From the NCBI GenBank assembly GCA_041588495.1, contig JBFGWM010000036.1, forward strand, positions 1 to 15,712: a DNA stretch of 15,712 nucleotides, given 5' to 3'. The notes beneath the pieces are model-generated. The model searched no databases. It saw nothing but the letters and a program-made list of their open reading frames with translations, and was not told the DNA's origin. The position numbers and the translations under genes are program-made. This document shows, piece by piece, positions 1 to 9,101 of the stretch (the first letter of the stretch is position 1; each line of letters starts with the position of its first letter). Source of the DNA: JBFGWM01 sp041588495. Its GTDB lineage: Bacteria > Pseudomonadota > Gammaproteobacteria > Pseudomonadales > JBFGWM01.

Positions 1-186
1 CAGGTGATCTCCAGCCCACGCCTGAGCGTCCCGCACCCGGAGATGGCAAAGCGTTCGTTTGTCTTATACCCTTTAGCCGAAATTGCCCCGGACCTGGTGC
101 TGCCCGACGGCACTCCGCTGCGCAGCCTCCTGGTGCCGGGCCCGGCTCCTGAACCCGCCCGGTGCGGTCGCCCCGAAGATTGCTGA
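1..186 (+). CDS. folK: HPPK (6-hydroxymethyl-7,8-dihydropterin pyrophosphokinase), C-terminal part
   Basis: Only the last 61 residues are present; the start lies before the window. HPPK transfers pyrophosphate from ATP to 6-hydroxymethyl-dihydropterin in cytosolic folate synthesis. The visible part carries the typical HPPK tail: a PHPEMAKRSFVLYPLAEIAPDL stretch, as in the family pattern 'PHP-x-M-x-x-R-x-F-x-L-x-PL-x-EIAP-[DE]-L', then a short tail that would follow the last strand. The catalytic and ATP-binding residues lie upstream and cannot be checked. The next gene starts within a few bases of its TGA, so the two are probably co-transcribed. The location just before pan genes is the usual folK position in many gammaproteobacteria and supports the call. 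Confidence 0.88.
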   Translation, partial: QVISSPRLSVPHPEMAKRSFVLYPLAEIAPDLVLPDGTPLRSLLVPGPAPEPARCGRPEDC

Positions 187-191
187 GCGTG

Positions 192-875
192 ATGGCACAT
201 CAAAAACCCGGTTTCATCGCGGTGGAAGGCCCCATCGGCGTCGGCAAGACGACGCTGGCACGGCGTCTCGCGGAGACCTTCCGTTACCAGATGCTGCTCG
301 AGGACGCCGAGGAAAACCCGTTTCTCGAACGGTTCTACCGCAATCCGCGGGAAAACGCCCTGCCGGCGCAACTGTCGTTCCTGTTGCAGCGCTGCAGGCA
401 GCTGCAACGCCTGCAGAACCAGGTGGAGGACACCACCCAGGGCGAACTGTTCGGCATTGCCCACGTGGCCGACTACCTGCTGGAGAAAGACCGCATCTTT
501 GCCGAACTGAACCTGTGTCCCGAGGAACTCGATCTCTACGAGCAGGTCTACGCCCAGTTGTCGCTGAATGCGCCGGCGCCTGACCTGGTGATCTACCTGC
601 AGGCGCCCGCAGAGGTCCTGCTGCGCCGCATCTCGCGACGCGGCACGCCGTCGGAACGCCATATCACCCGGGATTACCTGGAGCAGCTCTCCGATTCCTA
701 TGCCAGTTTCTTCCACTACTACGACCGCGCGCCTTTGCTCATCGTCAACGCCACCGAGATCAACCTGGCCAGCGGCGATGGCGATTACCTGGCGCTGGTC
801 GAACTGATCGAAAGCGCACCCACGGGACGCAACTACTTCAACCCGCTGGCGCGCTCGGCGACCGCCCAGCTCTGA
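192..875 (+). CDS. deoxynucleoside kinase family protein (dNK/dGK-dAK type)
   Basis: This 227-residue cytosolic protein belongs to the deoxynucleoside kinase family, which phosphorylates deoxynucleosides with ATP in nucleotide salvage. A P-loop, GPIGVGKT, lies at residues 13-20. It is followed by a family-typical E-D-x-x-E-N-P-F-L-x-x-F-Y segment (about 37-50), a D-Y-L-L-E-K-D-R-x-F segment near 90-100, and an arginine-rich lid (RRISRRGTPSERH, about 150-163). Start choice: ATG at 192 lies six bases after the folK TGA. In-frame GTG codons at 162 and 189 are possible, but the family homology begins just before residue 7. No strong ribosome site is visible, so translation may depend on coupling to folK. 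Substrate preference (dA, dG, dC or dT) cannot be read from sequence. Its place between folK and panB suggests an operon rather than a functional link. Confidence 0.85.
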   Translation: MAHQKPGFIAVEGPIGVGKTTLARRLAETFRYQMLLEDAEENPFLERFYRNPRENALPAQLSFLLQRCRQLQRLQNQVEDTTQGELFGIAHVADYLLEKDRIFAELNLCPEELDLYEQVYAQLSLNAPAPDLVIYLQAPAEVLLRRISRRGTPSERHITRDYLEQLSDSYASFFHYYDRAPLLIVNATEINLASGDGDYLALVELIESAPTGRNYFNPLARSATAQL

Positions 876-904
876 ACCCCTGAAACCGGCCAACGGACGT
901 CCGC

Positions 905-1714
905 ATGCAGAGCATCACCCTCAAGACCCTTTTCGACCGCAAGCAGGCAGGGGAGAAGTTCGCCTGCCTGACCGCGTACGATGCCTCCTTCGCCCGCTGC
1001 ATCGCCGACGCCGGGGTGGAGGTGCTGCTGGTCGGCGATTCCCTCGGCATGGTCCTGCAGGGACACGACAGCACCCTGCCGGTCACCGTCGACGATATCG
1101 CCTACCACGTGAACTGCGTCCGCCGTGGTATCCGTGATGCGGACACCCGCCCACTGCTGATGGCCGACATGCCGTTCATGGGCTGCGCCACCGTCGAGGA
1201 TGCACTGGCGAATTCCGGTACCCTGATGCGCGCCGGTGCCAACCTGGTCAAGCTGGAGGGCGGCAGCGAGCTCGCGGAAACGGTGGAGCGCCTGGCGGAC
1301 AATGGTATCCCCGTGTGCGCCCACCTGGGGCTCACCCCGCAATCGGTGAACTGTTTCAGCGGTTACCGGGTGCAGGGTCGCGACGCCGAGCAGGCCGAGT
1401 ACATACTCGACAGCGCGAACGTGCTGCAGGAGGCCGGCGCCGCGATCATCCTGCTGGAATGCGTGCCTGAACCCCTTGCCACCCGCCTGTGCGCGGAAGC
1501 CCGGGTGCCGACCATTGGCATCGGGGCCGGTCCCGCCACCGACGGCCAGGTGCTGGTCATGCATGACATGCTGGGACTCGGCGAGGGCCGGCGGCCACGC
1601 TTCGTCAAGGACTACCTCGCCGGCCGCGGCTCCCTGGCCGAGGCGTTCGCCGCCTACGCCGACGACGTGCGCGAGATGCGTTACCCCGCAGCCGAGCACT
1701 GGTTCGCCAAGTGA
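905..1714 (+). CDS. panB: 3-methyl-2-oxobutanoate hydroxymethyltransferase
   Basis: First committed enzyme of pantothenate synthesis: it adds a hydroxymethyl group from 5,10-methylene-tetrahydrofolate to 2-oxoisovalerate, giving ketopantoate, in the cytosol. The 269-residue length fits the family (E. coli 264). A TIM-barrel PanB pattern runs through the whole protein. The metal ligands appear as Asp45 (VGDSLGM) and Asp88 (LMADMPF), and the acidic active-site residues as Glu118 (VKLEGG) and Glu185 (LLECVP). HLGLTPQSVN and GIGAG motifs are also present. Compared with E. coli there is a four-residue insertion before Asp88. The ATG at 905 follows a weak purine stretch (ACGGA). It is 29 bases after the kinase gene and overlaps panC by four bases. 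It consumes a folate cofactor, which fits its place near folK. Confidence 0.96.
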   Translation: MQSITLKTLFDRKQAGEKFACLTAYDASFARCIADAGVEVLLVGDSLGMVLQGHDSTLPVTVDDIAYHVNCVRRGIRDADTRPLLMADMPFMGCATVEDALANSGTLMRAGANLVKLEGGSELAETVERLADNGIPVCAHLGLTPQSVNCFSGYRVQGRDAEQAEYILDSANVLQEAGAAIILLECVPEPLATRLCAEARVPTIGIGAGPATDGQVLVMHDMLGLGEGRRPRFVKDYLAGRGSLAEAFAAYADDVREMRYPAAEHWFAK

Positions 1715-2574
1715 AGGAATTCAAGACCGTCGCAGAGCTGCGCGCACACCTGGACCGGGAACGCAGGGCCGGGTTCCGGATCGGCTTCGTCCCCACCATG
1801 GGCAATCTCCACGACGGGCACCTCGCCCTGGTGCGCGAAGCCGCAGAGCGTTCTGACCGCGTGGTGGTCAGCATTTTCGTCAACCCGCTGCAGTTCGGCG
1901 CCGGCGAGGATCTCGGCGCCTACCCGCGCACGCCCCGGGAGGACCGCGAAAAGCTTCGCGCCGCCGGCGTCGACTGCCTGTTCATTCCCGGCGCAGAGGA
2001 GGTCTACCCGGTACCCCTCGAGGCGCACACCGCCGTGGAGGTCCCGGGCCTGTCCGACCTGCTGTGTGGCGCAAGCCGCCCCGGACATTTCCGCGGGGTG
2101 ACCACGGTGGTCGCCAAGCTCCTGAACATGGTCCAGGCCGACGTGGCCGTGTTCGGGGAGAAGGATTTTCAGCAACTGGCGATCATCCGCCAGATGGCCC
2201 GTGACCTGTGCTTCCCGGTCGAAATCGTCGGCCTGCCCACGGTGCGCGAGGCGGACGGACTGGCGATGAGTTCCCGGAACAACTACCTTACCGAACCGGA
2301 GCGTAAAAAGGCGCCGGTCCTGTACCAGGTGCTCCAGGAGGCCGCCCGGCGATTGCGGGCCCACGATGCCGATTTTCGGGCGATTGAGGCGGAAAGCTCA
2401 CAAAGCCTTGAAAACGAAGGATTTAGGACCGATTATCTGTCTGTGAGGCGCCACGGGGACCTGCTTGAGGCGGAACCGGGAGACAAAGCGCTGGTCATAA
2501 TGGCAGCGGCATGGATGGGCCGCGCAAGACTGATTGATAACGTTACTGTTTTATTGAACGTCGACTATATTTAG
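1711..2574 (+). CDS. panC: pantothenate synthetase (pantoate--beta-alanine ligase)
   Basis: Condenses pantoate with beta-alanine using ATP, through a pantoyl-adenylate, to make pantothenate. The 287-residue protein shows the nucleotidyl-transferase landmarks: VPTMG followed by LHDGH (residues 27-37, the HIGH-type site), IFVNPLQFG, GHFRGVTTVV, GEKDFQQ (about 149-155), and a KMSKS-type MSSRN at 186-190. It starts with GTG at 1711 and shares GTGA with the end of panB, so the two are translationally coupled. The last third (about 2370-2575) is visibly richer in A and T than the rest, and a likely panD promoter sits over its final codons. All expected motifs are intact. Confidence 0.96.
   Translation: MKEFKTVAELRAHLDRERRAGFRIGFVPTMGNLHDGHLALVREAAERSDRVVVSIFVNPLQFGAGEDLGAYPRTPREDREKLRAAGVDCLFIPGAEEVYPVPLEAHTAVEVPGLSDLLCGASRPGHFRGVTTVVAKLLNMVQADVAVFGEKDFQQLAIIRQMARDLCFPVEIVGLPTVREADGLAMSSRNNYLTEPERKKAPVLYQVLQEAARRLRAHDADFRAIEAESSQSLENEGFRTDYLSVRRHGDLLEAEPGDKALVIMAAAWMGRARLIDNVTVLLNVDYI
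2543..2571 (+). promoter_or_regulatory. putative sigma70-type promoter for panD
   Basis: A -35-like TTACTG (2543-2548), a 17-base spacer and a -10-like TATATT (2566-2571) overlap the last codons of panC, in an unusually A/T-rich patch for this GC-rich window. Transcription would begin near 2578 and leave a leader of about 75 bases before panD. That leader holds a small hairpin, AGCCT (2595-2599) with AGGCT (2606-2610). This is a sequence match only; read-through from panC is also likely. Confidence 0.4.
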
Positions 2575-2653
2575 GGCATACTCCGTCGCCCCTGAGCCTG
2601 CGGAAAGGCTTGTTGCGCGTTGATGTGCCAGATAGCGGAAGGGTGGTAGAGCC

Positions 2654-3034
2654 ATGCAGACCATCATGCTGAAGGCCAAGTTACACCAGGCACGTGTCAC
2701 TGACGCGGACCTGGAGTACGAGGGCTCATGCGCGATCGACAGCGAGTTGCTGGACATGGCCGGACTCCACGAGTACGAGCAGATCCAGATCTACAACATC
2801 GACAACGGTGAGCGGTTCACGACCTACGTGATCCGCGGCGAAGCCGGTTCCGGCATCATCTCGGTCAACGGCGCGGCGGCCCACAAGGCCCGTCCCGGCG
2901 ACCGGGTCATCATCTGCGCCTACGCCAGCTACTCGGAAGAGGAACTTGCCGGGTTCAAGCCGGTGATCCTCTACCTGGACGAAAACAACCGCGTCCGCGA
3001 AACCGCCCGGGCGATTCCCGTACAGGTTGCCTGA
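2654..3034 (+). CDS. panD: aspartate 1-decarboxylase (pyruvoyl-dependent)
   Basis: Makes beta-alanine from L-aspartate, supplying the second substrate of PanC. The 126-residue length equals that of E. coli PanD. The self-processing site is present as Gly24-Ser25 in the YEGSCAID motif: family members cleave here and turn Ser25 into the pyruvoyl cofactor. Lys9 (AKLHQARVT) matches the conserved substrate-binding lysine. YNIDNGERF, GSGIISVNGAAAHKA (includes the Asn needed for processing) and the terminal AIPVQVA are also typical. The ATG at 2654 gives exactly the family numbering; a purine stretch (GGAAGGGTGGTAGAG) lies before it. It is separated from panC by 79 bases and probably has its own promoter. 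Some gammaproteobacteria need the PanM/PanZ factor for cleavage; no such gene is in this window. Confidence 0.97.
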   Translation: MQTIMLKAKLHQARVTDADLEYEGSCAIDSELLDMAGLHEYEQIQIYNIDNGERFTTYVIRGEAGSGIISVNGAAAHKARPGDRVIICAYASYSEEELAGFKPVILYLDENNRVRETARAIPVQVA

Positions 3035-3122
3035 CGCCGCGACGCGCCTGCCCGCGCGCCGGGAATTCGCCTAAACTACCCCTGCAGTCCCCTGCAATCC
3101 CGGCGGAAACCCAGGCGCGACC

Positions 3123-4820
3123 ATGAACGCCCGATCATCGAAGTCCAAGCAGGACGCGGCCACCGCGTCCGTCCAGGCGCGAAGCGCGTTGCCGGCCTGG
3201 CAGGCGCTCGCCGCCCACCGCGAGCAGGCCGCCGGCCTGAACATGCGCGAACTTTTCCGCGAGGATCCCGGACGCTTTCACCGCCTGTCGCTGCGCCGCG
3301 CGGGACTGTGGCTGGATTACTCCAAGAACCTGATCAACGACGAGACCCTGAAACTCCTGGTCCGGCTCGCCGAGGAGGCGGAGCTGCCGGAGGCGATTGC
3401 GGCGATGTTCCGCGGCGACATGATCAACCGCTCCGAGGAACGGCCCGCACTGCACATTGCCTTGCGCAACATGCGCGGCAACGCCATCGAGGTCGATGGC
3501 GAGGACATCATGCCGATGATCCAGGACACCCTGTCGCGCATGGAGAAGTTCACCTGGCGGGTGCATTCCGGCCAGTGGCGGGGCATGACCGGAAAGCCGT
3601 TCCGTGACGTGGTCAACATCGGCATCGGCGGGTCTTTCCTCGGGCCCAAGCTGGTATCCGCGGCACTGCGCCCGTTCTGGAACCACGCCATCAACTGTCA
3701 CTACGTGGCCAACATCGACGGCAGCCATATCACCGAGGTCCTCAAGTACCTGTCGCCGGAAACCACCCTGTTCATCGTCGCATCGAAGTCTTTCACCACG
3801 CCGGAAACCCTGTCCAACGCCCGCGCCGCCCGCCAGTGGTTCGTACAGAACGGTGGGCGCGAGGACCAGATTCACAAGCACTTCGTGGCGGTCACCGCGC
3901 GCGAGGAGCGGGCGGTGGAGTTCGGCGTGCGTCCGAAGAACATCTTCCCGATGTGGGATTGGGTCGGCGGGCGCTATTCACTGTGGTCGGCGATCGGCCT
4001 GCCCATCCTGCTCGCCGTGGGCATGGAGCACTTCCGCATGCTGCTGCGTGGCGCCCACGAGATGGACGAGCATTTCCGGACCGCACCGCTGACCGAGAAC
4101 ATGCCGGTCCTGATGGCCCTGCTGGGCGTCTGGTACGGCAACTTCTGGGGCGCCACCTCACACGCGATCCTGCCTTACGATCATTACCTGCGCGGACTCC
4201 CCGCCCACCTGCAGCAGCTGGACATGGAGAGCAACGGCAAGTCGGTCACCCACGAGGGCGAACCGGTCGATTACATGACCGGCCCGATCATCTGGGGCGG
4301 TGTGGGCGCCAATGGCCAGCACGCCTACCATCAGTTGCTGCACCAGGGCACCCACCTGGTGCCGTCCGATTTCATCATTCCCCTGCAGACGCACAACCCG
4401 GTCGACCACCATCACGCATTGCTGTTCGCCAACTGCCTGAGCCAAAGCCAGGCTTTGATGCACGGTCGCACCGAGGAGGAGGCCTACGAGGCCCTTCGCG
4501 CCGCAGGGATGAAGAAGGCGGATGCGCGGCGCCTGGCGCCGCACAAGACCATCCCCGGCAACCGGCCGTCCAACACCATCGTGTTCCGCAAGGCCAACCC
4601 GCGCACGGTCGGCGCCCTGATCGCGCTTTACGAGCACAAGGTGTTCACCCAGGGCGTGATCTGGAACGTGAACTCCTTTGACCAGTGGGGCGTGGAACTG
4701 GGCAAGGAACTGGGCCGCACCGTCTACGAGCGCCTCCGCGACCCCGATCTCAAGATCGACCTGGACGGCTCCACCAGCGGCCTCTGCGACCTGTTCCTCA
4801 ACGCGGACCGCCAGATCTGA
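3123..4820 (+). CDS. pgi: glucose-6-phosphate isomerase
   Basis: Interconverts glucose 6-phosphate and fructose 6-phosphate in cytosolic glycolysis and gluconeogenesis. The 565-residue protein covers the full family length (E. coli 549) plus a short polar N-terminal extension (about residues 1-20, rich in Ser, Lys, Gln and Ala). Motifs: GIGGSFLGPK at 167-176 (phosphate binding), SKSFTTPET, the first PGI signature DWVGGRYSLWSAIG from 279, the second signature region GVWYGNFWGATSHAILPYD, and the catalytic residues Glu369 (MESNGKS), His400 (GQHAYHQ) and Lys528 (GVELGKELG). ATG at 3123 follows an AGGCG stretch. It lies 88 bases after panD without a clear terminator between them, so read-through is possible. 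The panD-pgi-acs order is, from memory, also that of Pseudomonas aeruginosa. No metabolic link to pantothenate is evident. Confidence 0.97.
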   Translation: MNARSSKSKQDAATASVQARSALPAWQALAAHREQAAGLNMRELFREDPGRFHRLSLRRAGLWLDYSKNLINDETLKLLVRLAEEAELPEAIAAMFRGDMINRSEERPALHIALRNMRGNAIEVDGEDIMPMIQDTLSRMEKFTWRVHSGQWRGMTGKPFRDVVNIGIGGSFLGPKLVSAALRPFWNHAINCHYVANIDGSHITEVLKYLSPETTLFIVASKSFTTPETLSNARAARQWFVQNGGREDQIHKHFVAVTAREERAVEFGVRPKNIFPMWDWVGGRYSLWSAIGLPILLAVGMEHFRMLLRGAHEMDEHFRTAPLTENMPVLMALLGVWYGNFWGATSHAILPYDHYLRGLPAHLQQLDMESNGKSVTHEGEPVDYMTGPIIWGGVGANGQHAYHQLLHQGTHLVPSDFIIPLQTHNPVDHHHALLFANCLSQSQALMHGRTEEEAYEALRAAGMKKADARRLAPHKTIPGNRPSNTIVFRKANPRTVGALIALYEHKVFTQGVIWNVNSFDQWGVELGKELGRTVYERLRDPDLKIDLDGSTSGLCDLFLNADRQI

Positions 4821-4839
4821 GGCCACCCCGGGGCCGTGT

Positions 4840-4867
4840 TTGTCACCCCCCGGAATCGCGCTATCAT
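4840..4867 (+). promoter_or_regulatory. likely sigma70-type promoter for acs
   Basis: TTGTCA (4840-4845, five of six -35 matches), a 16-base spacer and TATCAT (4862-4867, five of six -10 matches) lie in the 102-base gap between pgi and acs. The start point would be near 4874, leaving a leader of about 50 bases. A GAGG ribosome site lies about ten bases before the acs ATG. The two hexamers together are the best promoter match seen in the window. Activator sites were not recognised. Confidence 0.55.
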
Positions 4868-4922
4868 CACAGCCGACCCCTTCCTTCCCGATCCATCTCC
4901 AGAGTGACGAGGTACCCGCAGC

Positions 4923-6869
<1,947 letters not shown>

Positions 6870-6872
6870 ACC

Positions 6873-8057
6873 ATGCCCGATGCAGTCATCGTAGCCGCGG
6901 GCCGTACCGCGATCGGAACTTTCGGCGGCAGCCTCGCCGGGATGAGCGCGGCGCAACTCGGCGCGGCCGTCATCCGCGGCCTGCTTGGGCGCAGCGGAAT
7001 CGACCCGGCGCAGGTCGACGAGGTGATTCTCGGACAGGTGCTCGCCGCGGGCGTGGGCCAGAACCCGGCGCGGCAGGCCGCCGTCAACGCCGGGCTGCCC
7101 CACGCGGTACCGGCGATGACCATCAACAAGGTGTGCGGTTCCGGCCTGAAGGCCGTGCATCTCGCGGCGCAGTCCATACGCCTGGGTGATGCGGACATGG
7201 TCGTCGCGGGCGGCCAGGAAAACATGAGCCAGTCGCCCCACGTGCTTCCTGCCTCCCGTGACGGCCAGCGCATGGGCGACTGGAAACTGGTCGACACCAT
7301 GATCACCGACGGCCTGTGGGACGCGTTCAACCAGTATCACATGGGCATTACCGCGGAAAATCTCGCCGCGAAATTCGACATTTCCCGTGAAGACCAGGAC
7401 GCCTTCGCGGCCGCATCGCAGCAGAAAGCGATTGCCGCGATCGAGGGCGGGCACTTCCGGGACGAGATCATTCCGGTGGAAATTCCGCAGCGGCGCGGCG
7501 ATCCGGTCACATTCGATACCGACGAGGGCCCCCGGGCGGGCGTGACCGCCGAGTCTCTCGGCAAGCTGCGCCCGGCATTCAGCAAGGACGGCACCGTGAC
7601 CGCCGGAAACGCATCATCGATCAATGACGGCGCCGCAGCGGTGATGGTGTGCAGCGATGCGAAGGCCCGGGAACTCGGGCTCACGCCGCTGGCCCGCATC
7701 GTCGCCTGCGCCAGCGCCGGGGTGGATCCGGCCATCATGGGGACGGGTCCGATCCCGGCCACGCGCGCGTGCCTGGACCGGGCAGGCTGGGACATTGGCG
7801 ACCTGGACCTCGTGGAAGCCAACGAGGCGTTCGCGGTTCAGGCACTGAGCGTCAACCGGGAACTCGGTTGGGACACCGACAGGGTCAACGTCAATGGCGG
7901 CGCAATCGCGCTCGGCCACCCCATCGGGGCCTCGGGATGCCGGGTGCTGGTTACCCTGCTCCACGAGATGCAAAGACGGGAAGCGCGACGCGGACTGGCG
8001 ACCCTGTGCATCGGCGGCGGGCAGGGCGTGGCGATTGCTGTCGAACGCGGGTCCTGA
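6873..8057 (+). CDS. acetyl-CoA C-acetyltransferase (thiolase, AtoB/PhaA-like)
   Basis: Condenses two acetyl-CoA to acetoacetyl-CoA, or cleaves it in reverse. The 394-residue length is that of short-chain biosynthetic thiolases. The three catalytic residues are in place: Cys88 (NKVCGSGLKAV), His349 (GGAIALGHPIGASG) and Cys379 (LCIGGGQG). GGQENMSQSPH near residue 112 and the MGxT segment near 150 (MGITAENLA) are typical of the acetoacetyl-CoA group rather than the long-chain FadA group. ATG at 6873 follows a GGAG and starts three bases after acs ends, so the genes are almost surely one transcript. Both polyhydroxybutyrate synthesis (PhaA role) and acetoacetate or mevalonate use (AtoB role) are possible. 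No phaB, phaC or CoA-transferase gene is beside it, so I give no symbol. Confidence 0.92.
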   Translation: MPDAVIVAAGRTAIGTFGGSLAGMSAAQLGAAVIRGLLGRSGIDPAQVDEVILGQVLAAGVGQNPARQAAVNAGLPHAVPAMTINKVCGSGLKAVHLAAQSIRLGDADMVVAGGQENMSQSPHVLPASRDGQRMGDWKLVDTMITDGLWDAFNQYHMGITAENLAAKFDISREDQDAFAAASQQKAIAAIEGGHFRDEIIPVEIPQRRGDPVTFDTDEGPRAGVTAESLGKLRPAFSKDGTVTAGNASSINDGAAAVMVCSDAKARELGLTPLARIVACASAGVDPAIMGTGPIPATRACLDRAGWDIGDLDLVEANEAFAVQALSVNRELGWDTDRVNVNGGAIALGHPIGASGCRVLVTLLHEMQRREARRGLATLCIGGGQGVAIAVERGS

Positions 8058-8080
8058 TAATCACTTTCGCCAGGTACGTG

Positions 8081-8109
8081 CTGCCTTCCGGACGCTACTT
8101 GGGAGGCAG
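8081..8109. terminator. hairpin between convergent genes, possible weak terminator
   Basis: CTGCCTTCC (8081-8089) pairs with GGGAGGCAG (8101-8109) in nine pairs, one of them G-U, with an 11-base loop. It lies just after the thiolase stop and covers the last codons and stop of the convergent TfoX-like gene. No T-run follows on either side, so it is not a standard intrinsic terminator. It may stop or shield transcripts from both sides. This is visible pairing only. Confidence 0.3.
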
Positions 8110-8424
8110 CGAGGCGGCGAATTCGACTCCGCGTCGCAACCAGTGATCCAGCGAACCCGGTTCCGCGATCGCGTGCCCCGCAACGTAGACCATGCCACGC
8201 ATCGGGCGCCCGGTGAAATCCATTGCCCGCACCCCGGGTTCCTTCAGCGCGTCCTCGTAGGCATCCGGCCCGATACGCACCATGACATCCGTCCCGATCA
8301 CGCCAAAGCACATGTTGCCATGCAACATGAACGCGAGGCCGCCGAACATTTTCTTTTCGGAGAACCCCTGCCGTCTCGAGCAGAAAGCGCGAAGCCGCTT
8401 CGCCAGTTGCTCGTCAAAAGCCAT
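8095..8424 (-). CDS. TfoX N-terminal-domain protein
   Basis: A 109-residue protein made of one TfoX_N domain, as shown by the N-terminal AFDEQLAKRLRAF helix, the KKMFGGLAFML-GNM-C-GV core, the VRIGPDAYEDAL segment, and the FTGRPMRGMVYV segment near the end. TfoX/Sxy is a competence regulator in Haemophilus and Vibrio, but it has a second, C-terminal domain that is absent here. Stand-alone N-domain proteins are widespread and their role is not established, so I make no competence claim. ATG at 8424 is preferred over the in-frame GTG at 8436: a GGGGTGA ribosome site lies eight bases before the ATG and overlaps the GTG, and family proteins begin at this Met-Ala-x-Asp-Glu. It converges with the thiolase gene and diverges from the thioredoxin-like gene. 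Confidence 0.85.
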   Translation of the reverse strand: MAFDEQLAKRLRAFCSRRQGFSEKKMFGGLAFMLHGNMCFGVIGTDVMVRIGPDAYEDALKEPGVRAMDFTGRPMRGMVYVAGHAIAEPGSLDHWLRRGVEFAASLPPK

Positions 8425-8432
8425 GTCGTCGG

Positions 8433-8439
8433 TCACCCC
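8433..8439 (-). promoter_or_regulatory. ribosome binding site deciding the TfoX-like start
   Basis: On the - strand this reads GGGGTGA, eight bases before the ATG at 8424. It overlaps the GTG at 8436, which therefore is less likely to be the start. Confidence 0.55.
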
Positions 8440-8510
8440 CCATTAAGCGGAAATCCCCCGCGCGGAACCAGAGCCTCATCCCACGATCTAATATGCCATC
8501 AACCACAGTC

Positions 8511-8514
8511 AGGA
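8511..8514 (+). promoter_or_regulatory. ribosome binding site deciding the thioredoxin-like start
   Basis: AGGA, followed by a second purine run (AAGG), lies eight bases before ATG 8523. The in-frame ATG at 8493 has no such site. A TAATAT at 8489-8494 could be a -10 element, though without a good -35; if real, transcription would start after 8493, again favouring 8523. Confidence 0.55.
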
Positions 8515-8522
8515 CAAGGCCG

Positions 8523-9062
8523 ATGATTCGCCGGACACCCGCGCGTCCACAGGTATTCGCGATCGCGCTCTGCGTCCTGATCAGCATGACGCCAGGGGTC
8601 TCCGCGGCCGAAGCATTTCCACCCGCACCGGAGTTCAGCGCGGAACGCTGGATCAACAGCGCACCCCTGCAGATCGCCGACCTGCGCGGCAGCGTGGTGC
8701 TGGTCGAGTTCTGGACCTACGCCTGCTGGAACTGCAAGAACGTGGAGCCGTACATTCGATCCTGGCATGAGACCTATGCGGAAGAGGGCCTGGTGGTGGT
8801 CGCCGTGCACACGCCGGAATTCGAGTTCGAAAAGGACTATGGCAACGTGCGCAATTACGTGCGCACCCGCGACCTCGCCTACCCTGTGGCGATCGATAAC
8901 GATTTCTCGACATGGAAGGCTTACGGAAACCGGGCCTGGCCCACGGTTTACCTCATCGACCGCGAGGGCCGCATCCGCTACCGGCACATCGGCGAGGGGC
9001 GTTACAAGGAGACCGAAAAGGCGATCCAGGCGTTGCTCGGGGAGAACTCAGGCGGCGAATAA
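8523..9062 (+). CDS. exported thioredoxin-like (redoxin) protein, DipZ C-domain type
   Basis: A 179-residue protein with a signal peptide: basic MIRRTPARPQ, a hydrophobic stretch (about 11-23) and a small-residue site near GVSA-A (27-29), so it should act in the periplasm or at the membrane. The mature part is a thioredoxin fold: LRGSVVLVEFW, the active-site pair Cys68-Trp-Asn-Cys71, then a VVAVHTPEFEFEKD segment and the conserved WPT turn (RAWPTVYLIDREG), where the proline is the cis-Pro of the fold. The H-TPEF and F-W-x-Y-x-C-x-N-C patterns resemble the redoxin domain of DipZ-like thiol-disulfide exchange proteins; here it stands alone, without a DsbD/CcdA-type membrane part. Reduction or oxidation of exported proteins is a reasonable inference, the partner unknown. 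It is divergent from the TfoX-like gene and converges with the SPFH gene. Confidence 0.85.
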   Translation: MIRRTPARPQVFAIALCVLISMTPGVSAAEAFPPAPEFSAERWINSAPLQIADLRGSVVLVEFWTYACWNCKNVEPYIRSWHETYAEEGLVVVAVHTPEFEFEKDYGNVRNYVRTRDLAYPVAIDNDFSTWKAYGNRAWPTVYLIDREGRIRYRHIGEGRYKETEKAIQALLGENSGGE

Positions 9063-9101
9063 ACGTTAATCCCCGGCAGTCGAAGGTTTTGACGCGAACC
9101 C

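Noticed and set aside
162..191. Earlier GTG start for the deoxynucleoside kinase, overlapping folK
   Set aside because: The ten extra residues are basic and not family-like, no ribosome site precedes the GTG, and the ATG at 192 is close to where homology begins.
4821..4839. GGCC-rich hairpin after pgi as a terminator
   Set aside because: The stem is only about four pairs and the following T-run is broken (GTGTTTGTC).
8493..8522. Upstream ATG start of the redoxin protein
   Set aside because: No ribosome site precedes it, and starting at 8523 gives a good AGGA spacing and a normal signal peptide.
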